Of a DNA stretch of 21,386 nt, positions 1-8,170 are shown one piece after another. The position numbers and the translations under genes are program-made. Origin of the DNA: Euryarchaeota archaeon UBA602 (GTDB lineage Archaea; Thermoplasmatota; Poseidoniia; Poseidoniales; Thalassarchaeaceae); assembly GCA_002498455.1 (NCBI GenBank), contig DAHO01000081.1, forward strand, positions 43,316 to 64,701, written 5' to 3'. The notes under the pieces are model-generated. The model saw only the letters and a program-made list of their open reading frames with translations. It ran no database searches and was not told the origin of the DNA. Each line of letters opens with the position of its first letter. Within the stretch, counting starts at the first letter, position 1.

Positions 1-660
1 ACTCCGATTTGCGCAGTACTCGCAGGGCTGGGGACATAGTGTCCTAGATCAGCCAACATGCAAGCAGACGCGTTCCCAGAGCCATTGTTTGGATTGTATG
101 ATCCCGCTTGACAAGGTGTGGGCTGCGACGCACCGAGCGTATCGACATAGTAGCCAGCAACGGCTTCGATTTGCGTGGTACTCGCAGGATTGGGGACATA
201 GTGTCCAAGATCTGCTAGCACGCAAGCGGAGGCGTTATCCGACGCAGCGTCGGGATTGTAAGACCCCGGCAAACATTGAGTTTGTGTGGCCGAACCATTG
301 ACATCGACATAATGCCCAGGGGTTGCATCTAAACAATCGGTTTGCCCCGTCCCGGGTTGATAGGTTCCAATCAAACAAGCTGTCTGATTCTCTTGTCCGG
401 GCGTATCGACATAATGTCCAGGATCAGCGTCTAGACATGAAGTCTGACCCCTCAGCGATTGGTATGTTCCATTGGCACATGGCACTTCAGAAATCGCACC
501 AATCGTATTGACATAATGTCCTAGAGACGCATCAACACAATTGGCTTGTGTGGTATTGGGTTGATAAGTCCCAACCGAGCATTCGATTGCGACTAGATTT
601 CCACTGCCATTTGCATAGTGACCGATTGGAGCCTCTTCACAAGAGTATCTACCAAAGTAT
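1..660 (-). repeat. In-frame tandem Cys-rich repeats, 102-bp unit then 162-bp composite unit
   Basis: Within the RCC1-protein gene, GHY(V/A) motifs start at residues 480, 514, 548 and 582, exactly 34 residues (102 bp) apart, followed by 619 and 673. The last two are 54 residues (162 bp) apart and are highly similar at DNA level (about 6-80 against 168-240). That larger unit combines a Cys-free 17-residue GHYVP segment with a GYYVD Cys-containing unit. The array continues past the left window edge. Confidence 0.8.
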
Positions 661-2060
661 CCTTCATCGCATGCTGTGGTTCGAACAGGATTATCCGGGA
701 ATTCATCTTCAGGAGTTGCGATTCCATCCCCGTCTTCATCACCCGGCATGTTTGTATCATACACGTTGAGTACACCATCTCCATCTCTGTCCCGCTCTGA
801 TAGAACAATCGATTCGCTCAAAGGAGAAGCGATTGGTACCAGAGAGTTATTTCCAGTTCCATCACCAAGTTGGTCGTAGTAATTGTCACCCCAACATTGG
901 ACATCACCGGAACTACTGACGGCACATGAATGGCTGATCCCAGCGGTCAAAGAAACAGCATCAAACGAGGTGTTGGTATGCACATATTGTGGTATACTAG
1001 AGTTTGAAGTTGAGTTGTCACCCAATTGCCCATCAGCATTGTTTCCCCAGCACATTATACTGCTATTGTCAAGCAATCCACAAGTGTGCCTTTCGCCCGT
1101 TGCAATCGCTGTTACATTTGAATCGGTGGTGATTTCTGTAGGTGTACTTTGACTCAGCAAGGTTCCATCACCCAATTGGCCACGATCGTTCCAACCCCAG
1201 CAGTGTGCTCTGGCATCATTGAGCAGAGCACAAGTATGCTCTCCACCCGCAGAAATGGCCACGGCTCGCTTGACATCAAAGTCGATGCTAACGGGAATGT
1301 AGCTGTTGTTTGTGGTTCCATCTCCGAGTTGACCCTGACTATTGTATCCCCAACACATCATCGTGCCATTGTTGGTGAGAGCACATGTGTGTGAATCCCC
1401 TGCTGTTATTGACACGGCAGATACATTGTCCCCCAAATCCACCCAAACGGGTACATTGCTAGAATTGACAGTCCCATCACCCAGCTGTCCATGATTGTTG
1501 TATCCCCAACAGTTCACCGATGCATTATCTAGAATAGCACAACTATGCGTTTTTCCAGTCGCAACTGCGATTCCCAAGCGCTCTCCAAAGGAGATTGCTG
1601 TGGGTGGAGAAGGCAAAGTAGAATTCCCACTTTGTCCTGATTGTCCATATGTGTTCCCGCCCCAACAGGCAACTGTTGCATCATTCATCACAGCACAAGT
1701 GTGGTAGTTACCAATCGCAACACTAACAGCAGAAGGTTGATTGTACAATCCTGAAAAATCAACAGCACCACCGGAACTATTACCCAGTTGTGAAAAGACA
1801 TTGGATCCCCAACAATTCAAACTTTCATTTGTAATTGCGCAATTGTGTCTTCCTCCGGATGCGAATGAGTCGTCCGTAAAAATAGACCCTGAAACAAATC
1901 CAGGAGCATTCATACCCTCAGTATGCTGTATAACCGCGTCCTCTTCTAGCCCATTATTTTCAAACGCCATCGACAGACTCATGCAAATGAGAATCAATCC
2001 GAGAACAAATCCACGGAGCACATCTGTATCGATTTTCATATTTGGCCATAATTTAATCAT
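1..2060 (-). CDS. Secreted RCC1-repeat protein with Ca-binding and Cys-rich repeats (3' end cut by window)
   Basis: An open frame runs from ATG at 2060 to the left edge with no stop (686 complete codons seen), so the C-terminus is missing. The start is supported by GGGAGG nine bases upstream; a second ATG lies at 2039. Residues 10-27 are a hydrophobic signal sequence. Residues 68-402 hold seven RCC1-type repeats, each with an [HS]xCA/G...CWG.N..(G/S)Q.G pattern, which suits one seven-bladed beta-propeller. Residues 424-446 carry two DxDxDG-like calcium-binding segments of thrombospondin type-3 style. From residue 464 to the edge come Cys-rich repeats built on GHYV, CxxGTYxP and a second Cys, resembling GCC2/GCC3 ephrin-receptor-like repeats. 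It lies 29 bp after the MscS gene on the same strand and is probably co-transcribed. The likely role is a cell-surface binding or adhesion protein; the ligand is unknown. The domain reading is secure, the function is inferred. Confidence 0.85.
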   Translation of the reverse strand, partial: MIKLWPNMKIDTDVLRGFVLGLILICMSLSMAFENNGLEEDAVIQHTEGMNAPGFVSGSIFTDDSFASGGRHNCAITNESLNCWGSNVFSQLGNSSGGAVDFSGLYNQPSAVSVAIGNYHTCAVMNDATVACWGGNTYGQSGQSGNSTLPSPPTAISFGERLGIAVATGKTHSCAILDNASVNCWGYNNHGQLGDGTVNSSNVPVWVDLGDNVSAVSITAGDSHTCALTNNGTMMCWGYNSQGQLGDGTTNNSYIPVSIDFDVKRAVAISAGGEHTCALLNDARAHCWGWNDRGQLGDGTLLSQSTPTEITTDSNVTAIATGERHTCGLLDNSSIMCWGNNADGQLGDNSTSNSSIPQYVHTNTSFDAVSLTAGISHSCAVSSSGDVQCWGDNYYDQLGDGTGNNSLVPIASPLSESIVLSERDRDGDGVLNVYDTNMPGDEDGDGIATPEDEFPDNPVRTTACDEGYFGRYSCEEAPIGHYANGSGNLVAIECSVGTYQPNTTQANCVDASLGHYVNTIGAISEVPCANGTYQSLRGQTSCLDADPGHYVDTPGQENQTACLIGTYQPGTGQTDCLDATPGHYVDVNGSATQTQCLPGSYNPDAASDNASACVLADLGHYVPNPASTTQIEAVAGYYVDTLGASQPTPCQAGSYNPNNGSGNASACMLADLGHYVPSPASTAQIG

Positions 2061-2065
2061 TCAAT

Positions 2066-2075
2066 AAAACCTCCC
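2066..2075 (-). promoter_or_regulatory. Ribosome binding site of the RCC1-repeat gene
   Basis: On the minus strand a GGGAGG motif sits in the 29-bp gap after the MscS stop, nine bases before ATG at 2060. It selects the first ATG over the one at 2039. The gap is too short for a convincing separate promoter, so translation from a shared mRNA is likely. Confidence 0.6.
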
Positions 2076-2089
2076 GAATAAACAGAGAA

Positions 2090-3406
2090 TCAATCCCCAT
2101 CGAACATGTCTAGTGTTGAAGCTAAGGCTGCAATTTCCGCCCGAATCTTCTCTTTCTCCCTGGACTGTAAGGAAGTATCCAAAAGTTGCTGTTCTAACCA
2201 TGCAATTTCTGAACGAACGGTGTCTCTCTCTTCCCGATGTACTTCATCCGCTCGAGCCATTTGCAGCCGCGCAGCATGTTGTCGCGCCTCTTTCCTTCGA
2301 ACTCGGAGCTCACGGTTGGCTCCTCTGTAGGAGGGCTGCCCTTTCATTTCGATACTCACCGGGAATGGGATAATGATATCCTCTTCATTGAATCGATCGG
2401 AAATCGCTTGAAGAATCCAATCCCGTGCAGGCCATTCATCGGAATAGTCAGAAATCCAAGTATAGAGGCGGAAATCTCTGGAATATTCTCCAAGTCGAAT
2501 TAGCAAAGCACGCGGGGAGGGGTCTTCTAGGGTGTATGGACAACTTTTCGCCACTTCAATCAAAATCTTCTTGATGTGAGGTGGATCTTCACTGTAATCG
2601 ACTCCGATGTCTACCAGAAGATTGAGTCGCTTTGGAACACCATCTCCACCACCACGGGCTTTATTCATCACAGTATTCGATACCAGAGAATTGTTTGGAA
2701 TGATCACAAGTTCTTCTGACCATGTCAGTAATTTTGTGGATAGAATTCCAGAAGAGATGACTTTGCCTTCAATCCCATTGACTTCAATTCTGTCGCCCAC
2801 ATCAAAAGGCCGATCCATCGCTAGCATGAACGAATTCAAAATATTTCCAAGGGATTGTTGCAATGCCAACCCAGCGATCAGTGAAAACACTGCAAAGGAC
2901 GCAAATATTCCGGACAACTCAATTCCAAATTCATTGACAATTAGGAAGATTGCCACGGTCCATACTAGCGAACGCATCAAACCACTAAGGAATACATTCC
3001 GACCCGTGACCGATACCCCACTTTCATTCGACTGAATGTAGGCCATCATTGGAGGAACGACGACTTTGATCGTGGAACTGATGATGCTGGTCATGAGAAG
3101 AATATAGGCAATATTCAGCAAGTAATTGACTTGAACCAAGCTTTCGGGGGACAACCATGAGAGAGACAAATTTACACACAAAACCATTGCGAAAAATTCA
3201 GTTCTTTTTGAAATAGGGACGAACAGGTCATTGTCCCACCCAACCTCAGTCTTGTTGACGAATTGCCCAATTCTCTTGAGAATCACAAATTTTAGCAGAA
3301 CTAACAGTCCCAAAGTTAGACCAATACACAACCCGATTTGCGCACTGGTGCTCAATCCATTGGCCCAGTTAATCACAAAGTCGATTTCATCGAATAGCCG
3401 CGACAT
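2090..3406 (-). CDS. mscS: MscS-family small-conductance mechanosensitive channel
   Basis: 438 residues. About five hydrophobic segments (roughly 22-43, 72-90, 96-115, 138-160, 163-184) precede the MscS core. The pore-lining helix and following beta domain show the family pattern: a Gly/Ala-rich helix ending in QQSLGNIL (184-191), then DRPFDVGDRIEV (198-209), G.EG.V (211-215), and a PNN motif near 237-239. MscS channels open under membrane tension and release solutes in hypo-osmotic shock. The C-terminal 70 residues (about 365-432) form a charged Arg/Glu-rich coiled coil, beyond the usual cytoplasmic vestibule. The gene follows FlaJ after 51 bp containing a perfect hairpin, and precedes the RCC1 gene by 29 bp. 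There is no obvious GGAGG-type site before ATG 3406, only GGGG within the hairpin arm. Family call firm; any link to motility is positional only. Confidence 0.9.
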   Translation of the reverse strand: MSRLFDEIDFVINWANGLSTSAQIGLCIGLTLGLLVLLKFVILKRIGQFVNKTEVGWDNDLFVPISKRTEFFAMVLCVNLSLSWLSPESLVQVNYLLNIAYILLMTSIISSTIKVVVPPMMAYIQSNESGVSVTGRNVFLSGLMRSLVWTVAIFLIVNEFGIELSGIFASFAVFSLIAGLALQQSLGNILNSFMLAMDRPFDVGDRIEVNGIEGKVISSGILSTKLLTWSEELVIIPNNSLVSNTVMNKARGGGDGVPKRLNLLVDIGVDYSEDPPHIKKILIEVAKSCPYTLEDPSPRALLIRLGEYSRDFRLYTWISDYSDEWPARDWILQAISDRFNEEDIIIPFPVSIEMKGQPSYRGANRELRVRRKEARQHAARLQMARADEVHREERDTVRSEIAWLEQQLLDTSLQSREKEKIRAEIAALASTLDMFDGD

Positions 3407-3407
3407 A

Positions 3408-3426
3408 GCCCCATCTCTGATGGGGC
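3408..3426 (-). terminator. Perfect 8-bp inverted repeat between flaJ and mscS
   Basis: The arms GCCCCATC (3408-3415) and GATGGGGC (3419-3426) are perfectly complementary with a TCT loop. The element ends one base before the mscS ATG. It could attenuate or terminate transcription leaving the archaellum operon, or form an mRNA hairpin that limits mscS translation because its 3' arm holds the only G-rich stretch near the start. There is no U-tract after it on the minus strand, so a classical terminator is uncertain. Confidence 0.45.
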
Positions 3427-3457
3427 GGCCTCAATATTGATTGAAATGCGTTTTGAT

Positions 3458-5251
3458 TCAAGTTGGGGCGAAAAATGCACCTAAAGTGACATCCAAAAGT
3501 GAAATTGTAATCCAACTTGTCAATGCTGCAATCCACATCATGGTGGAAATCTGCCCCATCGCTAAAGCAAACCCTCCTCCCCGCAAACGAGTCGCAATTG
3601 CGGACAAAATAATCACCATCAGGATGATCAGAAGGGACGTAATTAGTTTGAACAGCGCAATGTTTTCGTCGACTGCTCCAGTTTCTTCCAATACAGGGAT
3701 TCCCAACCCTCCAGCATTCTCTGTAATTTGGTCGACCTGCATGTTCTGCATTCCTTGTGCAACACTGGCAATATCCGTTCCCAATCGAAGAACAACTGCA
3801 ATTGCAATGTTGAATGACACAATGGTGGAAATAAGCAGGCCGTATGCTACACCTCGCATGGTTCCGGCTGACAAAGCCCTCCGCCTCCTGAGTGACAAGA
3901 GATTGGTGGTATTCTGGCTCACGAGATCGGCCACAGCAGCCGGCTCTCCACTTGCCTGGGCTCCTTCCAAATAAATCCGATTAAACCGAGACACCATCCC
4001 TGAATTGACTTCTGCTGAAAACCAATCCCAACTTCGTTCGGAGTCAATACGAATCATGAGTCGACTTTCCAGGCTCGCAATTGGTTTGTTGAGAGAACCA
4101 AAATCAATTCCGCGGAGAGCTTTGATTGTCGCTGAAGGTTCAGCGGCTCTAGCCTGTGCAGTACCCCCCAGAGCACGAATAAACCCAGGATAGGATTCAT
4201 CACGCCGCAAGATACCTCGCTCTTCTCTTCCGGCAGTAAACCCAGGAAGTAAAAATGGTGTAACGATAAGGGCTACAAGTACAAGCCCATATTTATCCCA
4301 GGTACTCATCAGGCCTTCGAAATACATCAAAATTACAGCAGCTGATGCAATCAATATGGGTGCGCCCATGATACTTGCAGCAATCCATACTTGACGCATT
4401 TTCGTTCGATATTCTGTATCAAACTCATGCCTACTAAAGATCGGATCATCGGGCACGATTGACCTGAATGCTACCAGAGTACCGGCTTGCATTACAACAA
4501 ACAGTGTGGCTGCAAGTAGTACCCATCGGATTCTAGCCATAACTTCTAGTGGCGCAGAACCGTAATCCTCAGTGACAAAAAGTACGAGATGAATCCCAGA
4601 TACTACGATTCCAAAAATACCAGTCGTGGTCAGTGAAATGTAGATTTCTTTCAGCATATCAATCGATTCCAATCGAGTGTCATAAAGTGTATCAAATTCC
4701 TTTGAAAACGTCTTTTGTTCTGCTTGCATGAACTCGTTGATGGGTTGACCTGCCTCGACAGAGAACGCCATACGATCGAGGAAATCTCCCCATATCGGGG
4801 AGGGGCTTTGCCTCCCAATAATTCGGGCGGCTTCAGGTAAACTAGTATGCCACTTTTCAACCAAAACTTCGATTGATTTCACTTCATTTGCGAGCGCTCC
4901 ATAATCGCTCATTTGGCGTAGAATATCGAACATAGACTGCGCATTCACTTCGCCAATACTCAAGATCCCCATTCGAGTGATGAACATGTGCATTTCTTTC
5001 TCAATCAGAACAGCATCACGCAGAGTTTGGACCACTGGCCATATGATGGCGGCTCCAGTGGTTAGTAGTGGAAACATCACCAGCAGAGCGATTCCCGAGG
5101 CCCCTACAAACAGGGAACTCAACATCGTATACAGGATCAATGATACTGCAAAACCACCGACTGTAGCCGGCAATACGAAATTTAGCAGGTACTTGGATAC
5201 GGGCATCCCCAATCGCTTTAGAGCAATTTGGAATAGGGAAAGACGCTCCAT
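3458..5251 (-). CDS. flaJ: Archaellum assembly platform protein FlaJ (ArlJ)
   Basis: 597 residues, polytopic membrane protein of the T2SF/GspF superfamily. It forms the membrane platform on which the FlaI ATPase acts to export and rotate the archaellum. Two hydrophobic segments near 28-48 and 52-74 are followed by a cytoplasmic helical block (about 85-205). Pairs of membrane segments follow near 208-228/243-263 and 288-310/322-338. A second cytoplasmic block (about 345-465) is rich in Arg/Lys, and three more segments lie near 467-489, 543-562 and 573-592. This two-block layout is typical of archaeal FlaJ. Start ATG 5251 follows GAGGTGA with good spacing, nine bases after the flaI stop, so translation is coupled to flaI. 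It is the last gene of the archaellum block. Confidence 0.93.
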   Translation of the reverse strand: MERLSLFQIALKRLGMPVSKYLLNFVLPATVGGFAVSLILYTMLSSLFVGASGIALLVMFPLLTTGAAIIWPVVQTLRDAVLIEKEMHMFITRMGILSIGEVNAQSMFDILRQMSDYGALANEVKSIEVLVEKWHTSLPEAARIIGRQSPSPIWGDFLDRMAFSVEAGQPINEFMQAEQKTFSKEFDTLYDTRLESIDMLKEIYISLTTTGIFGIVVSGIHLVLFVTEDYGSAPLEVMARIRWVLLAATLFVVMQAGTLVAFRSIVPDDPIFSRHEFDTEYRTKMRQVWIAASIMGAPILIASAAVILMYFEGLMSTWDKYGLVLVALIVTPFLLPGFTAGREERGILRRDESYPGFIRALGGTAQARAAEPSATIKALRGIDFGSLNKPIASLESRLMIRIDSERSWDWFSAEVNSGMVSRFNRIYLEGAQASGEPAAVADLVSQNTTNLLSLRRRRALSAGTMRGVAYGLLISTIVSFNIAIAVVLRLGTDIASVAQGMQNMQVDQITENAGGLGIPVLEETGAVDENIALFKLITSLLIILMVIILSAIATRLRGGGFALAMGQISTMMWIAALTSWITISLLDVTLGAFFAPT

Positions 5252-5260
5252 TTTTTCACC

Positions 5261-6982
5261 TCAATCGTTGCTAATCGGCGTCCAAACATCGATGGCTTCC
5301 GAGAAAGCCTCCCACCCCAATTGGTAGTAAACATCTAGAATGTCAAATACATCATCATAATGCACCAAATCATTGTCAGCCATTCGTTGTAACGCCTCTG
5401 TTCTGCGTGCCATTTCATCGTAGATATCTCGCTTATTTTCAAAACCCATTAACGCCGCCATTTTGTTTTCCATGAGGTGTGATTGGAACATTCCACGGAA
5501 GTAGTGCTTGTCTCTAACAGGGTTCCAATCGAACATGCCACGGGTTAACACACCATCGGCTTCTTTGTTGTATCCAATTACTTCATCGATTCCAGTAATC
5601 CTTCTCGCAATTCCACCACCTGGTGCTTCAACAACTTCTTGGAAAATTGCAAAATTCAGGTTATCAAAGAAACGCATTGGGACGTTGATTGGATCACCCG
5701 TAAAGCGCTGAATCATTTTGACAATTGATGAAGCGTGGAAAGTGGCAATTACAGGGTGCCCTGTTTGCATTGCTTGGAAGGCAGTCGCTCCTTCAGCACC
5801 TCGAATTTCTCCAATGATGATGTATCTTGGCCGACTCCGAAGTGCAGCCTTCAATAAGTCGAACATTTCAACACGTGAGTCTTCATTCTTGGAATCACGT
5901 GTTACAAGTCGTTGCCATAATCGATGTCTGACTTTTACCTCAGGTGTATCTTCAGCCGAGTAGATTTTTACATTGTGATCTATGAACGGTAAAATTGCAT
6001 TGAGCGTGGTCGTTTTACCCGATGCAGTTTCACCAGATACCAGCAGCGACATGCCATTTTCTAAGCCTAACCAGATGTAAGCTGCAACTTCTGCATTGAG
6101 TGTTCCCCACTTGATGAGCTGAATAATTGAAATCGTTTCCTCTGCAAATTTTCGAATCGTGAAAGAGGAACCAAGCATTGAAACATCGTCAGAATATACA
6201 ATATTGATACGACTTCCATCCAATAAAGCACCATCAATAATTGGTTTACTATCGGAAACGGGCCTCCCTATTCTTTCAGACATCGCCCGTAGATAACGCT
6301 CCAACATATCGCGATCTCTGAATCGGATATTCGACGTCACCATTCCGAAGACCTTGTGATCCATGCTAATGTATCGAAGACCTACGGCGTGAATATCTTC
6401 CAACATCTCATCTGAAAGCAAGGCTTCCAAAGGACCAGATCGAACAAGGTCCCTAATCACAGTGTACGTCAACCTCTCCAGTTGTTTTTCGGTTACTTGT
6501 AGTGGGGCCTCGCCCAATCCAATGGATTGGCGGATTCGATTTACAGGAGTACCTGCATTCATCGATGAATTAGGTGAACGCGTTACAGTGGTGTGCCGTG
6601 CAATCATATTTTCTAGCATGGCTTCAAATTCAGCATCTGAACCAAAAGACGGTGCATTCGGTGCTTCTTTTAGCAACCTTTCAACAAGAATTTCCTTGAT
6701 ATTTTCTTCATCCTCATTGAGTTGTGGTTCTATCGCGAACCACAATGTTGTACCCGCTCCCTCTTCTTCATCAGCCGGCCGATAGATGTGTGCAAATAGC
6801 GGCCCCCTTAGGTGATAAATGAGATTCAACTCACCTTGATTCGCAGCTCTATCCAACTTGCCATAGTAGAACGGTCTAGTACCATATTTCTCTTCAAAGT
6901 CAGACACCCATTGGTTCACGTGATCGAACCTTTCCATGACCCCATCCAAGTCACCTTGTTGGAATTCAATATCTTCAGCCAT
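5261..6982 (-). CDS. flaI: Archaellum motor/assembly ATPase FlaI (ArlI)
   Basis: 573 residues, secretion superfamily ATPase (PilT/VirB11-like) that powers archaellin export and filament rotation. Visible motifs: Walker A GETASGKT (317-324), Walker B-type IIIGEIRGAE (388-397) and His box TGHPVIATFHA (407-417). The N-terminal domain (about 1-270) has the acidic, basic-patch character of archaeal FlaI, with a PIIDGALLDGSRIN segment (247-260) ahead of the catalytic domain. Length is in the family's range. Start ATG 6982 follows AGGTGATTCG, eight bases after the flaH stop. It works with FlaH (ring partner) and FlaJ (platform), encoded on either side. No motif is missing. Confidence 0.95.
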   Translation of the reverse strand: MAEDIEFQQGDLDGVMERFDHVNQWVSDFEEKYGTRPFYYGKLDRAANQGELNLIYHLRGPLFAHIYRPADEEEGAGTTLWFAIEPQLNEDEENIKEILVERLLKEAPNAPSFGSDAEFEAMLENMIARHTTVTRSPNSSMNAGTPVNRIRQSIGLGEAPLQVTEKQLERLTYTVIRDLVRSGPLEALLSDEMLEDIHAVGLRYISMDHKVFGMVTSNIRFRDRDMLERYLRAMSERIGRPVSDSKPIIDGALLDGSRINIVYSDDVSMLGSSFTIRKFAEETISIIQLIKWGTLNAEVAAYIWLGLENGMSLLVSGETASGKTTTLNAILPFIDHNVKIYSAEDTPEVKVRHRLWQRLVTRDSKNEDSRVEMFDLLKAALRSRPRYIIIGEIRGAEGATAFQAMQTGHPVIATFHASSIVKMIQRFTGDPINVPMRFFDNLNFAIFQEVVEAPGGGIARRITGIDEVIGYNKEADGVLTRGMFDWNPVRDKHYFRGMFQSHLMENKMAALMGFENKRDIYDEMARRTEALQRMADNDLVHYDDVFDILDVYYQLGWEAFSEAIDVWTPISND

Positions 6983-6990
6983 CGAATCAC

Positions 6991-7686
6991 CTAACTAACC
7001 GCTGTGATATCTACAATGAAGCCCATTCCAGGCTCCACGCGCCATCCAATTCTTGGTTGAACAGGACCAGCGGCTCTAAGAAAACGAGTAATGGCCATGG
7101 TTCTATTCAATCCACCTCCAACTTCTCGAATACGCATATCGATTGCAACTTCGGCAGATGAAATTAGTGCCCGAACGACATCATGGTTCAATTCTTCAGG
7201 GTCGATAATCAACATCAATGAACGTCCTGCAGAGGAATATTTTCGCAGATAACTTAGCAATTCTTCCGGAGTCCCCGCGTAGTGTTGGAGTATACTTGAA
7301 GCTCGATCAATAATCGCTATTTCAGCGTCTTGCACAGGTTTTGAATCCAACACATCTGCAATTTGTACAACCCCCTCAACCTCATCAGATACGACTCCAA
7401 ACCGAGAGAGTAAAGTCAGAGATCCACTTTCTGTTGCATCCGTCATCGAATAGCCCAAACTGTCTACCTGTTCTAACCAACCACGAGTGGTCAACTCAGT
7501 ACTGACTACAGTTAGCCGTGTACCATGACTGATTAGCCCGTAAGCCAATCGTTGGGCAATGAGACTTTTCCCAGCTCCCACTTCACCTGTCACAATGTAA
7601 AGCGAGCGTTTTGGCAATAACCTTCCTAGACTGTCGGCTAAACTATCCGTTTCCAATTCGAATGGAAAGCCACCTTCATCATCCAA
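6991..7686 (-). CDS. flaH: Archaellum ATP-binding protein FlaH (ArlH), TTG start
   Basis: 231 residues, RecA/KaiC-like nucleotide-binding protein. FlaH forms a ring that binds FlaI and regulates the motor. Walker A is GEVGAGKS (34-41), a KaiC-like STEL motif follows at 62-65, and the Walker B Asp is in AIIDRAS (124-130). As in other FlaH proteins, the canonical catalytic Glu after Walker B is absent, so it probably binds rather than rapidly hydrolyses ATP. The only start that fits is TTG at 7686, placed six bases after a strong GAGGTGA inside the flaG 3' end; two nearby ATGs (7682, 7679) are out of frame. The gene overlaps flaG by 8 bp, implying translational coupling. Confidence 0.92.
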   Translation of the reverse strand: MDDEGGFPFELETDSLADSLGRLLPKRSLYIVTGEVGAGKSLIAQRLAYGLISHGTRLTVVSTELTTRGWLEQVDSLGYSMTDATESGSLTLLSRFGVVSDEVEGVVQIADVLDSKPVQDAEIAIIDRASSILQHYAGTPEELLSYLRKYSSAGRSLMLIIDPEELNHDVVRALISSAEVAIDMRIREVGGGLNRTMAITRFLRAAGPVQPRIGWRVEPGMGFIVDITAVS

Positions 7687-8161
7687 TTCGAATCACCTCA
7701 GAGAACGCGTAAGTGCCCGAAACACCTCGATATTCCTCACTACGAACGATGATCGTCAGGACCGTTTCATCCCCTGGATTTAGAGTCAAACCCGTTGGAC
7801 AAATGCGCAATTCTAACACATTGCCTTGGATCCAATCAGTGGTTGATGTCAACATTCTTCGATTCGAAATGGATGTATCGCTGCCATTTACAATCACTCC
7901 AATTTCACCATTTTTCAAGACCAACTTGCCCGTGTTTTGCAAGTGTATGGTTAGATTGCAAGCCGTTTGATTCCAAGACATATCCATTGGGTCACTTGTC
8001 AATGAGGCCTTGGTCATCGTATCCGCTTCAAGTTGAGTTTTGTTGGATTCAATAGAGCTTGCGATACCACCCCACGAGGCAATCAAGACACTTGCAGCAA
8101 TGCCTGCTGTAATGAGCCCTGTGATGAGCATCAGTATCTCACTTGCACCACCATCTGCCAT
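7679..8161 (-). CDS. flaG: Archaellum stator-like protein FlaG (ArlG)
   Basis: 160 residues: a short N-terminus, one membrane helix (about 8-30), then a beta-rich extracytoplasmic domain. This is the FlaG architecture. FlaG pairs with FlaF to form a filament-like stator element outside the membrane. The outer domain contains N-glycosylation sequons (NQT, NLT, NGS), consistent with surface exposure, and a Cys pair (in TACNL and RICPT). ATG 8161 lies nine bases after the flaF stop, with GAGGGA as ribosome site. Assigned from position between FlaF and FlaH plus topology; primary sequence of this family diverges strongly. Confidence 0.82.
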   Translation of the reverse strand: MADGGASEILMLITGLITAGIAASVLIASWGGIASSIESNKTQLEADTMTKASLTSDPMDMSWNQTACNLTIHLQNTGKLVLKNGEIGVIVNGSDTSISNRRMLTSTTDWIQGNVLELRICPTGLTLNPGDETVLTIIVRSEEYRGVSGTYAFSEVIRIG

Positions 8162-8170
8162 CTCATTCCC

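Noticed and set aside
1..600. Possible CRISPR array because of regular 102-bp repeats
   Set aside because: Repeat units are in frame, degenerate at third positions and encode conserved Cys/Gly/Tyr; no short identical repeats with unique spacers.
883..2067. Several plus-strand open frames (89-108 residues)
   Set aside because: They mirror the RCC1 repeats; the minus frame is open for 686 codons with clear repeats, signal sequence and ribosome site.
2607..3035. 142-residue plus-strand open frame
   Set aside because: Opposite the most conserved part of the MscS gene; no independent support.
3441..3974. 177-residue plus-strand open frame
   Set aside because: Lies entirely opposite flaJ, whose membrane segments and family layout are clear; no ribosome site, and composition reads as an antisense shadow.
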